DNA of 64,000 nucleotides from Protula sp. h YS-2021 (lineage: Eukaryota; Annelida; Polychaeta; Sabellida; Serpulidae): the NCBI GenBank assembly GCA_949752745.1, contig OX457028.1, positions 25,735,458 to 25,799,457 of the forward strand. Direction: 5' to 3'. Shown here piece after piece: positions 50,326-61,000 of the stretch. A program made the translations under genes and the position numbers. How positions within the stretch are numbered: the stretch's first letter is position 1; the number at the start of each line of letters is the position of its first letter. The notes beneath the pieces are model-generated. The model was given only the letters and a program-made list of their open reading frames with translations. It ran no database searches and was not told the DNA's origin.

Positions 50326-50990
50326 CCAATTTTCGGAGCTTGAGAGCGGAAATATTTGTATAACCATTGAATAATGTCATTGCTTACAAAACGTAGGGTA
50401 TTTTAGTTACGTTACAAATTCTTCTTCTTCTTCTTCTTCTTCTTCTTCTTCTTCTTCTTCGCTCCATTTACGATCAAAGCAGTGCCGTTTTATGACCGTT
50501 ACATTGGTAGTCAGCACCATTTCGCAACTATATTTAATACTTTAATAGCGTACAGAAAGGGGAAAGTAATAAAAGAGAGATGAAAAAAAAATATAAGTTA
50601 CATTAATGCTGATGGCTTATTGTAGTAATTAACTACATTTTATTGAAAGAGCCGTTTGAAATTTATCCCGGTCAGACCAACTGAAGCTGCCTAAACAAGA
50701 AAATACGGACTTCTCAATTGAATTTGAATAGTTGGCGAATCTACATCCTCGTTCCAAAAAAAAAATCTGGCAAATACCGAAGTTAACACAAGCCCACTCA
50801 ATGCAATGGAGAAAAAAGTGTTAAATTCGCCTGATCATGTACAGAGGCTAATGGTCAGTTCATTTCCTTGAGTTTTTGATCAGTTAACTAATTTTCGAAG
50901 CTTTCTTGTGAAATTATATCACGTAAACATTGAAAACAGTTGCATTGTTTACAAAACATAGGGATTTTAGTTGGTTACATATTTGTAGAC
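50326..50990 (+). repeat. Diverged ~560-bp direct duplication
   Basis: The segment near 50326-50418 (TTTTCGGAGCTTGAGAGCGG ... GCTTACAAAACGTAGGGTAT) is echoed at 50892-50987 (TTTTCGAAGCTTTCTTGTGA ... GTTTACAAAACATAGGGATT). Only the ends are clearly alike. Confidence 0.6.
50419..50460. repeat. Second (TTC)n microsatellite
   Basis: Fourteen perfect TTC units, 100 bp after the first. Confidence 0.97.
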
Positions 50991-51752
50991 TCTTGAATTT
51001 TTTTTTCATTGTGATTTTTAAACAACACCTTTGCAAATTAAATAAGTAAATAAGTTAATAACTTAAAAACAAAGGGGTATTTTTATTTTTATTTTTTTTC
51101 AAATTTGAATGTTGTGAAATGGAGCATAAGGATAATAAAAATTATTATGTGGCGAAATGGCGTTTTGGTTGTTTTGAAACGGCGCAAGAATATCACGACC
51201 AGAAATAGTCCAGCGACTTCAGTCACGAAATAGCCCCGAACATATGTACATTAACACGGACCTTCGAAAGAGAAATAACAACTGGCGAAAATTATGGGTA
51301 AACGAATAACTGTGAAGTTGTGATTTTAATTCTCAATTTCAACGCTCCACACTAACATTCTATAATACTGTTTTGTCATTTCTAAAACAGACGTCATATT
51401 TTGTGTCATTGTTTCTACTTTTACAGTGTAAAATTCAAAATGTCCCCTGCCGTTATTGTTCCCGTGCTGACCGCATCCGTTTTCTCATCGTTTGTATAAA
51501 CTTCAAACGGGAGTAAATTAGCTAAATAAGTGGACTTTCGCAATAGTTTAAATGGAGTTGTTGGAATACTATCAGTGGTCATTATGAGGTCTTTTAGACA
51601 CGCTTTGAATCTGAAGTCACGACCAATTTTGTACCTGTATGTTTTTGTGTTTTGAAAACAAAGTTGAAATGTGTATAAATGTTACTTAAGGCTTTAACGA
51701 AATTATAGTCTATTGAGCTTTGCGGGAACCTACGCTTGTCTATTTACTTTAC

Positions 51753-51766
51753 CGCCCCAAGGGGCG
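51753..51766. repeat. Short CGCCCC-AA-GGGGCG hairpin
   Basis: Resembles the head hairpins at 42838 and 54427. The following ATAGGGGTTAAACTAAGAGG has no recognised repeat body. Confidence 0.5.
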
Positions 51767-52410
51767 ATAGGGGTTAAACTAAGAGGGGGCACCGCTACCA
51801 TTTGGGTCGTGTTCAATGGGCAAAAGTATCTTCTTGAGCCTGTCTGATTCAGTGAGAGCAAAATCTCGTATTTCCACTTGTATAGCTGTTTCTAAAAGAT
51901 TCAGAAACGGGTGCAGCCAGTTTTTAAGGTTTTTATTTATTTATTATTTTTTTATTATTATTATTATTATTTGTAAAGGTATAAGGGCTCTATACAGGGG
52001 TACAGAAAATGTTTTATCGCTTAAACCTGTTACAAAAGAATTATAATTCTTTGCAATTAAAATATAATGCCACAAGTCGGTTAAGGTAGATTTGGCTGGA
52101 AAACGAGCTATGCAGTAAACCGTGTTTGATTGTGTGAAGAAGGTTAAGATATCGCTTATATTTAATTTTTATAAAATATAAGGTATAACAATTAAGGTTC
52201 TTTGGTCAGATTTGCAAATTTTATGTGAGAAGGCCAAAATTTGCCCAGAAAAAACTGGAATTTTGCGATCACATTTTAATTTATTTTATTAATCAAAAGT
52301 CAGTTGCACCGCTTTGGCATGCCTCCTGCTGAGACTGCTGTGAAATACGTCAGAGAATGGAATCAAACCCGTCTGATACGACGGTTCAAATATTAATGGC
52401 GTCCAACGCA

Positions 52411-52691
52411 CTGAGATTACTTTTCTCAGTAAGGTATGCTGCGCGTTGACAGAAGCCGTGTGACTGCAGACCTAACTGACCGCAGCAGGGCGGTGGACTG
52501 GTGGGGTTGGGGGTGTGAGGTTTGGCTGAGTGGTTGCTATATTTTCCTTTTCAAATCATGAGTCGGGTTAAAAGCTTGACGGGTGCGAGAGTGTCTGAGT
52601 TTGACTGTTTTGACAGATTGAAACTGAGTTCACCTAACTGTATTTCAGGCAAAACAAACAGAGGCCTGCATTGAGATTACTTTTCTCAGCT
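52411..52691. repeat. Pair of identical 18-bp direct repeats 260 bp apart
   Basis: TGAGATTACTTTTCTCAG occurs at about 52412 and again at about 52673. The motif is itself imperfectly palindromic (TGAGA...TCTCA). The intervening 240 bp have no recognised features. Confidence 0.6.
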
Positions 52692-53669
52692 ATAAATTCA
52701 CTGTACACCCCCGCCCTCCCCCCTCCACTACCCACTCCTCCCTCTCTTTAATTTGAATGTTTGAATGACGCAGAAAGATGCAACGCGAAAACATGCTCAA
52801 AGTAAGCGTCATAAAAATATCACTCAACGCCTCCATTTGGAGGAAAATGCGAGGTTAGCCCCCACAGATATAAAATGGCAGTCTAGCAGCAAGAGGCACT
52901 AGTTCTGTTTTCTAAGTAAATTGGCGGCTTGGGCATTCCATTACTCAGTTTTTCGTTACGTCACTGCCACTCCAGTGTTGTAAGATTTTCCCGGACTCAT
53001 TGCGACGTCAACAATAAAAGGTGTGACGTTTTAATGTACTGATGTTTACTTCATGATGGTCCGTTTAAGGAAACACCTCGATTCAGCTAACAGATTCTTT
53101 AACATCGCCTAACCCTTCCATATGGCACTGTTTACAAGTGAAACTTCAAAACAGCGTGGATTTGTGACTTATCAAGGGTGAAATCACACCGACTGATATA
53201 AACAAGCCCATAGCTCAAAAGATAGATTGTCAACACACAAGGAGAGACAAATTGCTGCGCAGTTGTTTGTGCGGCGGCAAATGTCGCCGGATTACACATT
53301 GATGACGATAGGGCTCAGATATTTGGTACGGTTTACGGTGATTTAATTTGTGGTGTCCGGTAACATGGGGCAAAATAAAATTGATACATGGTGGGCTTTT
53401 TGAAAGCTTATAACAAACATTAAATGAAAAGGGACGGGATGAAATCTCGATGGATCTTTACAATGAACTAATAGTGTTAGCTTTAGAAGCAACAATAAGA
53501 ACAAAACTGAAGTCGGTTGTCAAACGGATCAATGCGTCGTAATAAAATCACGGCACAAGTGCTGTGAAAATTAAAAGCCTCGTCCCTTCGCAATACTGAT
53601 CTGTAAATAATGGCCCTTCCGGAGATGCTAATTTCGCCGAATGACGTTTCTTCTCAGATTGATTTCTCT

Positions 53670-53692
53670 CCGTCTCTCTCTCTCTCTCTCGC
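53670..53692. repeat. (CT)n tract
   Basis: Short CT run; an opposite (GA)n run lies at 53859-53881, so the two could pair as a long-loop hairpin. Confidence 0.85.
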
Positions 53693-53858
53693 AACTTCTC
53701 ACAACACTGTGGAATCTCTCCAGCATGATCTCTGTAACGAAGTAGTTGTTTTGCACATTAACCTGCCCTACTTAGCCGGCTATTATTCGCAGAAAAGCCA
53801 AGTACGCATGTATGGCATTGTGGGTTGGGTCTTGTGAGAAGAGTTCAGGTTTGTTGAG

Positions 53859-53881
53859 AGAAGAGAGAGAGAGAGAGAGAT
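53859..53881. repeat. (GA)n tract
   Basis: About eleven GA units, complementary in sense to the CT run at 53670. Confidence 0.85.
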
Positions 53882-54140
53882 CGAGCGATGACCCTGGTTA
53901 ATATTCCTGTAAACAAGTGATGGACGATCAAAGTGCATTGAACTTGGTGTGTTTCGCAGGTTGGTTAGTAACTTCTGCAAGTCACTTGACTCGGAGTCTT
54001 TCCGTTTACACCTTGTATATTGCGGTGGTGGAACCTGACTATTCGTTCCGTACCCAGCAGGGCTAATAAGTCGAAGTGAAGCACCTAAAAAAGCTCGTGT
54101 TTGTATGAAACACTTTCATTTACAATAAGAATATACCAAA

Positions 54141-54287
54141 CAAATAAGAAAGGAGGTATTTTTTATTCCCGGTGAAATAAAGCAATTTCGACGGAGTCTG
54201 TTCCGGAACAGACTAAGGTGAACTAATATCTGGAATGGACTCGGTGTTTTATTTCATCCAGGAAAAAATAACATAAATCCTTATTTG
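54141..54287. mobile_element. Small foldback MITE (~147 bp) with a central 20-bp palindrome
   Basis: The ends are CAAATAAG and CTTATTTG. Internal arms pair TTTTTTATTCCCGGTGAAAT with the reverse complement of ATTTCATCCAGGAAAAAATA. Near the centre is a perfect palindrome, AGTCTGTTCCGGAACAGACT, at 54195-54214. No coding capacity. Confidence 0.7.
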
Positions 54288-54426
54288 CTTCATATTTTAA
54301 ATTGTTAACAGTAACCCCCCCCCCCCCCCCCGGGATTGCATACCCCGTATAAAATGGCTCCCTTCATTTAGGTGTTTTTAAGAGCTTAAAAGAGCTTACT
54401 TAGATGTTTCTCAATCACATATTATT

Positions 54427-55057
54427 CATTCCCCACAGGTAGAACCTGTGGGGAATATATGCGATCGACCGTGTGTCGGTCTGTCGGTCATCAACAGCTT
54501 GTTAACACAATAACTTAAAAACTGCTGCAAGGTTTTTTATGAAACTTGGTATGTAGCTTCTATGGGAAGAAACACAGATCGGTGTTGTAAATGGGCCAGG
54601 TTCGTCCAAGGAAAATATACCAGCAGGACTTAGAAAATGTCAGCTCTTGATTGACTATTGCTAACACGATATCTCAAGAACAACTTCAAGGATTTTAATG
54701 AAACTTGGTGTGTAGCTTCTGTGGGCACTAACAAGGATCGGTATTGTAAATGAGTTATGTTGGCCCAAGGAAAATGAACCAGATGGACTTTGAAATTTAC
54801 GAAATTTTGGAAATTATTCAGCATCGGAATGAGTTTGTTATCACTATATCTCAAGAACAACTGCAGGGATTTTAATGAAACTTCGTATGTAGCTTCTGTG
54901 GGAACAAACACAGATCGGTATTGTAAATGGGCCAGGTTCCTCCAAGGAAAATGCACCAACTGGACTTGGAAATTTCAGCACTTGATTGAGTATTGATGGC
55001 CGTGTTTAACTGATGTGGGGCCTGTGGGGAATATGTGGGCTATGCACACTGCTCTAG
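54427..55057 (+). repeat. Three-unit copy of the hairpin-headed dispersed repeat (family B)
   Basis: The head hairpin ATTCCCCACAGGT/ACCTGTGGGGAAT (54427-54455) is followed by CGACCGTGTGTCGGTCTGTC. Three units of about 170 bp then start near 54494, 54661 and 54839, each with AACTTGGTgTGTAGCTTCTg and GATCGGTATTGTAAATGgGc. The 3' end, CCTGTGGGGAATATGTGGGC then TATGCACACTGCTCTAGTT, matches the copy at 2443-2739. Confidence 0.9.
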
Positions 55058-58000
55058 TTCATTTTCTAACAAGTTTGCTTCGATTTCAAATCATAATCCA
55101 ACGAGATGCACAAGCACATGCATTTCGCTATGCTCAGCGTATTTGGCGTATACAGATAAAACACACACATTTATACACAGTGTGGCTGTTGGCACATGCG
55201 AGAATCGTATGCAAATGCTGCTTCAAACTTTATGCGTTGTATTGTTTACAAAAAAACACACATTTTTATGCTTTGATCATAAAAACAAAACGCGAGGTGA
55301 ACAACTTTAGATCAGGTACCAAGTGGTCCTGGGCATGTATGGTCAGAGGAGTGGTAAAGACAAAATATTGGCCAGTAAAGAGAAAAAAAAAGGTCCGAAA
55401 CATTGGTCCTGCACAACATCAATGTACTCTGTCAATTGCAATAAAGTAGCAAAATGTTGAACTGTACTTTAGTCTGATTGCAATTAAGTTGTCATCTTAT
55501 AAATAGACCATGATTCCTGAAGTCCCAGATGTCCAAGCACCCACACACCACTTCCTTCCGTGGAAAATATAAAAGATGTAGCACAGGAGGGTGGGGGTGA
55601 TGGCCTTTCTACCGGGTCAGCGAAATTGGGAGGGGAGCTTAATATATTATTTACGGGGGGGGAGCTTTTAACCATAATAGTATTAAATAATAGGATGCTA
55701 TGATTGCCATGTAGGTGCAGCGAATTTTCGTAGACCAGTAAACTTTTAAGTGCCGAAAAACGCTGACAAACTACTCGCTGTGTGTAAATCCCCTCCGAAT
55801 CATTTTCATTAAAAAAAACCTAAGTTTTTCGAACACCCCCTCCCCCCCCCCCCCCCCCAAATACGAATCAGAAAGAGAAAATAGAAACTTCCTAGGTTAT
55901 TGTCTTGAGTAATACAGACTGGGTAATAATGTAGAAAAGTTTGGAAACTAATGCAGTTAGTTACACATTGTCCTTGTAAGTGAAACAGGAATATTGCCAT
56001 ATTTAGGCACGAGACGGCAAGGGCTGGCGTAAAAACAGAAACGCCTGTAAAGTACAGTGATATACAAAGTAAACTCGTTCTTTGTCTGTACGGCGAGTTT
56101 GTTTTTTGTCGCTTGTGATTCATGATCGGATTAGGGAACGTCATACACACGAAAGTCCCTATTTGTTGACCCGCTTGGTTTTATCGAACTCTCTTTTTTG
56201 GGAATTTTGCCAATACCAAAGTTACGTTTCACAAGGGTAAGAAGTGTGATCATTCCTTGTGTTTCCGGGCCGGACAGGAAGCAAAGCGTATTTTATCAGA
56301 GGCTTAGCGATTTATAAGTGAGAAATGACGTAACCACTTGCGCTGATGGACCATTGTATGGTGTGTTGGCGTGTCATACGTCACAGGTCACGTGACACCG
56401 TTGGTTATGATGTTAACTGTCCATAATCTTGGCTAGTGTCCATGTGTAATTTATAGAAAAAAAATAAGTTTGAGCTTTCTTGAAGACCGACTGTGCAATG
56501 CAGAAACTTAGTATTAAAGGCTTAAGAATGAACATTATAAAATTAAGGCGGGAAGATGTGAAGAGTTATTTTCGAGCCGTGCATGTGTATTTAGGTAATA
56601 TTGGATTGAGTGTTGATTTCTTTATATACCAGTGTGATCCGCATTTAGAGAGGTTTTACAAGGCAATAGGCATTTGTGCAAATGAATGCTGTGAGTTTAT
56701 ATGGGTAACGATACACGATTCACTTAGCCTATCTTTCTTTTGCTACCAACAATGGTAGTGAATACACACAATACAGAAGTGCTTACAGGCCGCATTAGCC
56801 CAATAAAGGCAAGCCCCTTTGACACTGTAAAGATTGGTTTAGATGTCAGTCAGCCTAAATATAAAGCCAAATACACACACTTTGCAGGCCCGGGGGATAT
56901 GAGAGTGTTTAGTGGGTCTACAATTGATTATGATTCCATTCCAAAGTGGTTTTCTCACCTACACGACTCACCAGTCCTGCGTGTGTCAAACTATTTTTCA
57001 ATCCTTAAGAGTGTGTTGTGTATCCAACCTATCCTTTAGCAAATCAGAACTATTGTTGATATTACGTTTTTCGTTACTTTTTTTTGGGGGGGGGGGAGGG
57101 GGTGGGGCTGTGCATTTTTTTTTTAAGTCTAGCAAAGTTGTGACGTCATGTTAGACATGCGTTCGCCCAAAATACCATGTTCGGTTAAACTTCATAACAA
57201 GGTTTAAATTTAACTGTTAAAAAAAAATATTTTGGACCCTTAATAGCAGATTGTGCCGCTTTCAGGCTACGCCCCTGGCCCTAATTTTTGTGTGCCTTTT
57301 CCCTAACAAAAGCATGCATTGAAGATACTGTTTGGAAACACAGCGGGTGCTTGAAGTAATTTTAGAGAGTTTTCAAGCTGCGGTCCTACACCACCCCCCC
57401 CCCCCCCCATTCAGTCAGAAAGCACGCTCCTAGCTCACACAAGGCTGAGTGCAAAGTGTTATGATTTTACACATGTGTATTGGCAGATAAAGACAAGAAC
57501 AGGAGAGACGTGCGTCTTTATGTGAAGGTGGGGGGACCCTATGATATTCACTGTGTATTGTGACAGCATGTTTATTATCGAGACGCTTCACAAGTAACTT
57601 CTACGCTACCAGTGCAAGTTCACTTTACGATGTGATTGATTTAACGGATATTATTTTGTGGATAGTACTGTTAACTGAGTATTTTTGGTACGCACTGTTT
57701 AGGAGTATAAATCCTTCTGCCGACGCACGCTCAGTTATGGCGATTGTATTGTTTTGTTATTGATGGATGCTTGAGTGAGATACAAACCGTGCATATGGCA
57801 AAACATACACCAAGGATAAATTCACCTATTATCGCCACAGACAAAACAATTTATTTTCTACTGTGCATTGATTAAGCTTCCCAGCAGCAAATTCTTTGTG
57901 ATATAGTGTAGTTTCACTGTGATATTACTGTCGTTAAGTTTTGTTTTGAGTGTTGAATTCCAGTTGACAACCTGTCACCAGAGGATTAAAACCAGCCTAT

Positions 58001-61000
58001 ATGTTTTTAACACAATGTACAGGGTGCAGTCTCACAGGTTTGTTTACCAATCTACAATAAAATGTGGTTTTTTGTTGATCCTTTTTGTTCATTTGTTTAT
58101 TTAATTATCGAAAAGTGAAACTGGATCGGATTTCGAGATCAAGTTTTTTTCGCCTAACGCCATAGAAGGCTGCAGCGAAATGCGAAGTAGTACAGTGTGT
58201 TATTGAGACATGTTTTAAAAAACGGGATTGAAGTGGGCATACTTCTGTAAATTATATTTTGGACGAAGTCTCTGTTTGATAACTGTTGTATCAATGTATG
58301 AGCGTTGTATCGTGCGTTGACTTGCACGGGTACGTTATGGTCCCAGTTTGTGAACCTGTTCCTAATGTTTGGCGTCCCCGCGTCAGATTTTGTCCGCGGG
58401 CATTAATTATAACTTTTCTGTGCACAACCTCCCCCCCTCCCGCCCCTCTGCCGCCCCTCCAAAAATTAAAGAAGTGTATGACGTCATTTACATGCCAACC
58501 CTCCCCCACCCTAAAAAAAAAACAAAAAAAAAATGTCTATCAGAGGAAATGTCGGTCGTCTTGAATTATAGATGTTCTTTCTGGCTACTTGCTATATTTG
58601 TCCCTGATTTTAATGAAAGATGTTAATGTGACGGTTCGATAAATCAAGCCCTTTCTGTCCGCCGCGAAATTAGAAGACCTTTGAATAATTAATTTATCAA
58701 CAACGAGACAATAAATGCGAATAAGAGGACGAGCTAATATTTTCTACTGATCATTGTGGTAGCTTTGTATCTCTGTTGTTAATATGCATAGATGTACACA
58801 GATTCAGGAAACCATACTTAAAAAGACAAAGACTTTATCGTTTCGATTTTATAGGCCATAGTGAATATCACTTCGCTGCCGCAGTAAGCAAAAAAAAAAA
58901 AAAATCAAACATGCAAAAACACATTCCATTGATGAAGCTTTTCCCGAGCGTCTGAAATCTATTTTTATACTCAACGTCACACCGCAGTTAAACACCGGTG
59001 AAATCACGATTTAGCAATTCATTTGGGGGGAGGGGGGGGGGGGGGGAGTCGTACGCACAGTTTAGAGACATAGAAGCCCTGTGATTGCAGCCTAAAAAAA
59101 ACTTTATTTATATAAACTATCAATAAATAATCAATCAAGGTATATGTAATACAAGGCAACCTATTGGGTGGTTATAAAATATGAATGAATAGTCATTATG
59201 GTTCAAATCGGGGCATTGGGGCGTTGTGGTGCAAGAGGCTGTTAATTTTGGATTGTGAAATTCTTTGTACAGTGTAAATGAAATCATGTCTTTCGTGGTG
59301 TGTTCACATTCTTTCGATTTGCCGGCGAGTTCTTCGCGCAAGCAATTGAAAGTGATTGATCCCTATTAAAAAAATCTATTAATTGTTTGTTCAAAAAATT
59401 GGGTTGCCAAAAATTTTGCGGAGAAATAGCTGTGGGCGTCTTATAGTGCTTTTGGAAATGGCGTCATGCAAGATATGATTCACGTTTGTGTGGTATATGT
59501 GTCTCGGTTTCTCCAAAAATATACTTATATAAAGTGGGCCATTGGTGAGTTGTACGTTCATTAGTACCAAGTGCCCTCTTGCTAAAGAATGTATTATCAA
59601 GTTTCCTTCATTTTTATTGATTGACGTGTTGTGTAGGCCATAAGGTAAGGATCTGAGGTAAAATCGGAAGGGAAATGTGTACGGAAGCATGATGTGGCCT
59701 TTGCAAAGATTTTAATTTTTTTTTTTTCAAATATGGGAGAAGTGGATATAAAGAACGCTTTTGTATCCTGTGTGAGAAAATATAAAATTCGACAAAAGTC
59801 ACTTCAGAAATCACATCAAGATTTGCCAAAAACAAGATTCACTACACAGTGGTTAGTAAATATGTGTAGGAAGAATTCTAGAGGGAGCAATTTTCTCGCC
59901 TTTCTCGAACTCTCCCCTACCCCCACCCCCCGCCCCCCCCCCCTCCTCACCTACTGTGGCACGCAGGCTGGGGTATGTTGTCAATGTTTTCAGTTCTAGA
60001 AAGTTCATAAGAGAGACTTAACCCACCCGCTTTGTTGCTCAAGTGTTGATGCGATTCACTTAGCGATCGATATTGGTAATTGATTGACACATGTTACAAT
60101 AATCACGTGGTATATTAACCTGTCCTTTTTGGGTCCCCCCATTGCCTTAGAGCAGTGCAGATCATCATGTACTCTAGCGACAAGGTGCCCTGCTGGTATA
60201 GCATCAAACAGGGTTCTACATGAACACAAATATGAGTGGCTATTGTGTCCGCATTACGCGTAAAATACCATCCCAATTGGGTTAATTTCTGGAGTGTACT
60301 TTAGACCAACAGGAGAGTCTATCGCGGCTAACAAGTGTTTTTACATTTGCATAGATAACGACGTCTCACCATCGATACATCAGATATAGATTGTGATTGT
60401 TGCCTTTATAAAAAGGAGAATGTACGTATTTGCAGTCGTCGCGAGATGAGTGTTCAGCCAGTGTCCTTATCTGATAAGGCCTCACTGAGTAGTCGGCTAA
60501 AAATCAGATTTCATGAAGTTTGAAAAACCAGTGCAGGTGTCTGCTCTTGTTGCCGCCCGTATACGGGATTGGAAATACTTCCTGCTAAGTTCCCTGGTTT
60601 ATTTTCTGTTTCCTGGACAGGAAAGTCCGTAGAAAGGCAGGGAAGGAGTTGGCGTATTTGAGGTTACACCCTAAGACCCACAAAATTTCGACTCCTGAAA
60701 AAGTGGTGTTGTTTGGTTTCGTATCGTGGAGCTGTATCTAATAACACACAATAAGTGTAAATAAAGATTGATCAACTCTTTGCCAAATCAAGAGCACAAT
60801 AATAGAGCCCTTGGTTCGATCACTTGAGAGGGTCGTAATCGATTGTTATTGATATGCAGAACAGAGAAGCGATAGACAAAATGGCCATCTATGGATCTAA
60901 ACGCCAATCTCGTGTAGTATATCAAAAATATAAATGGGAATTTGTGCAGTTCTGATATGTTGTAGTTTGTGGGCACCATACGTGGAATAATCCCTGTATA

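Noticed and set aside
50081..50374. Frame with a long poly-Ser stretch
   Set aside because: Translation of the (TTC)n microsatellite; the flanking residues show no domain.
54630..54959. Minus-strand 109-codon frame with two similar halves
   Set aside because: The internal similarity is the ~170-bp repeat unit itself (family B), not a protein repeat.
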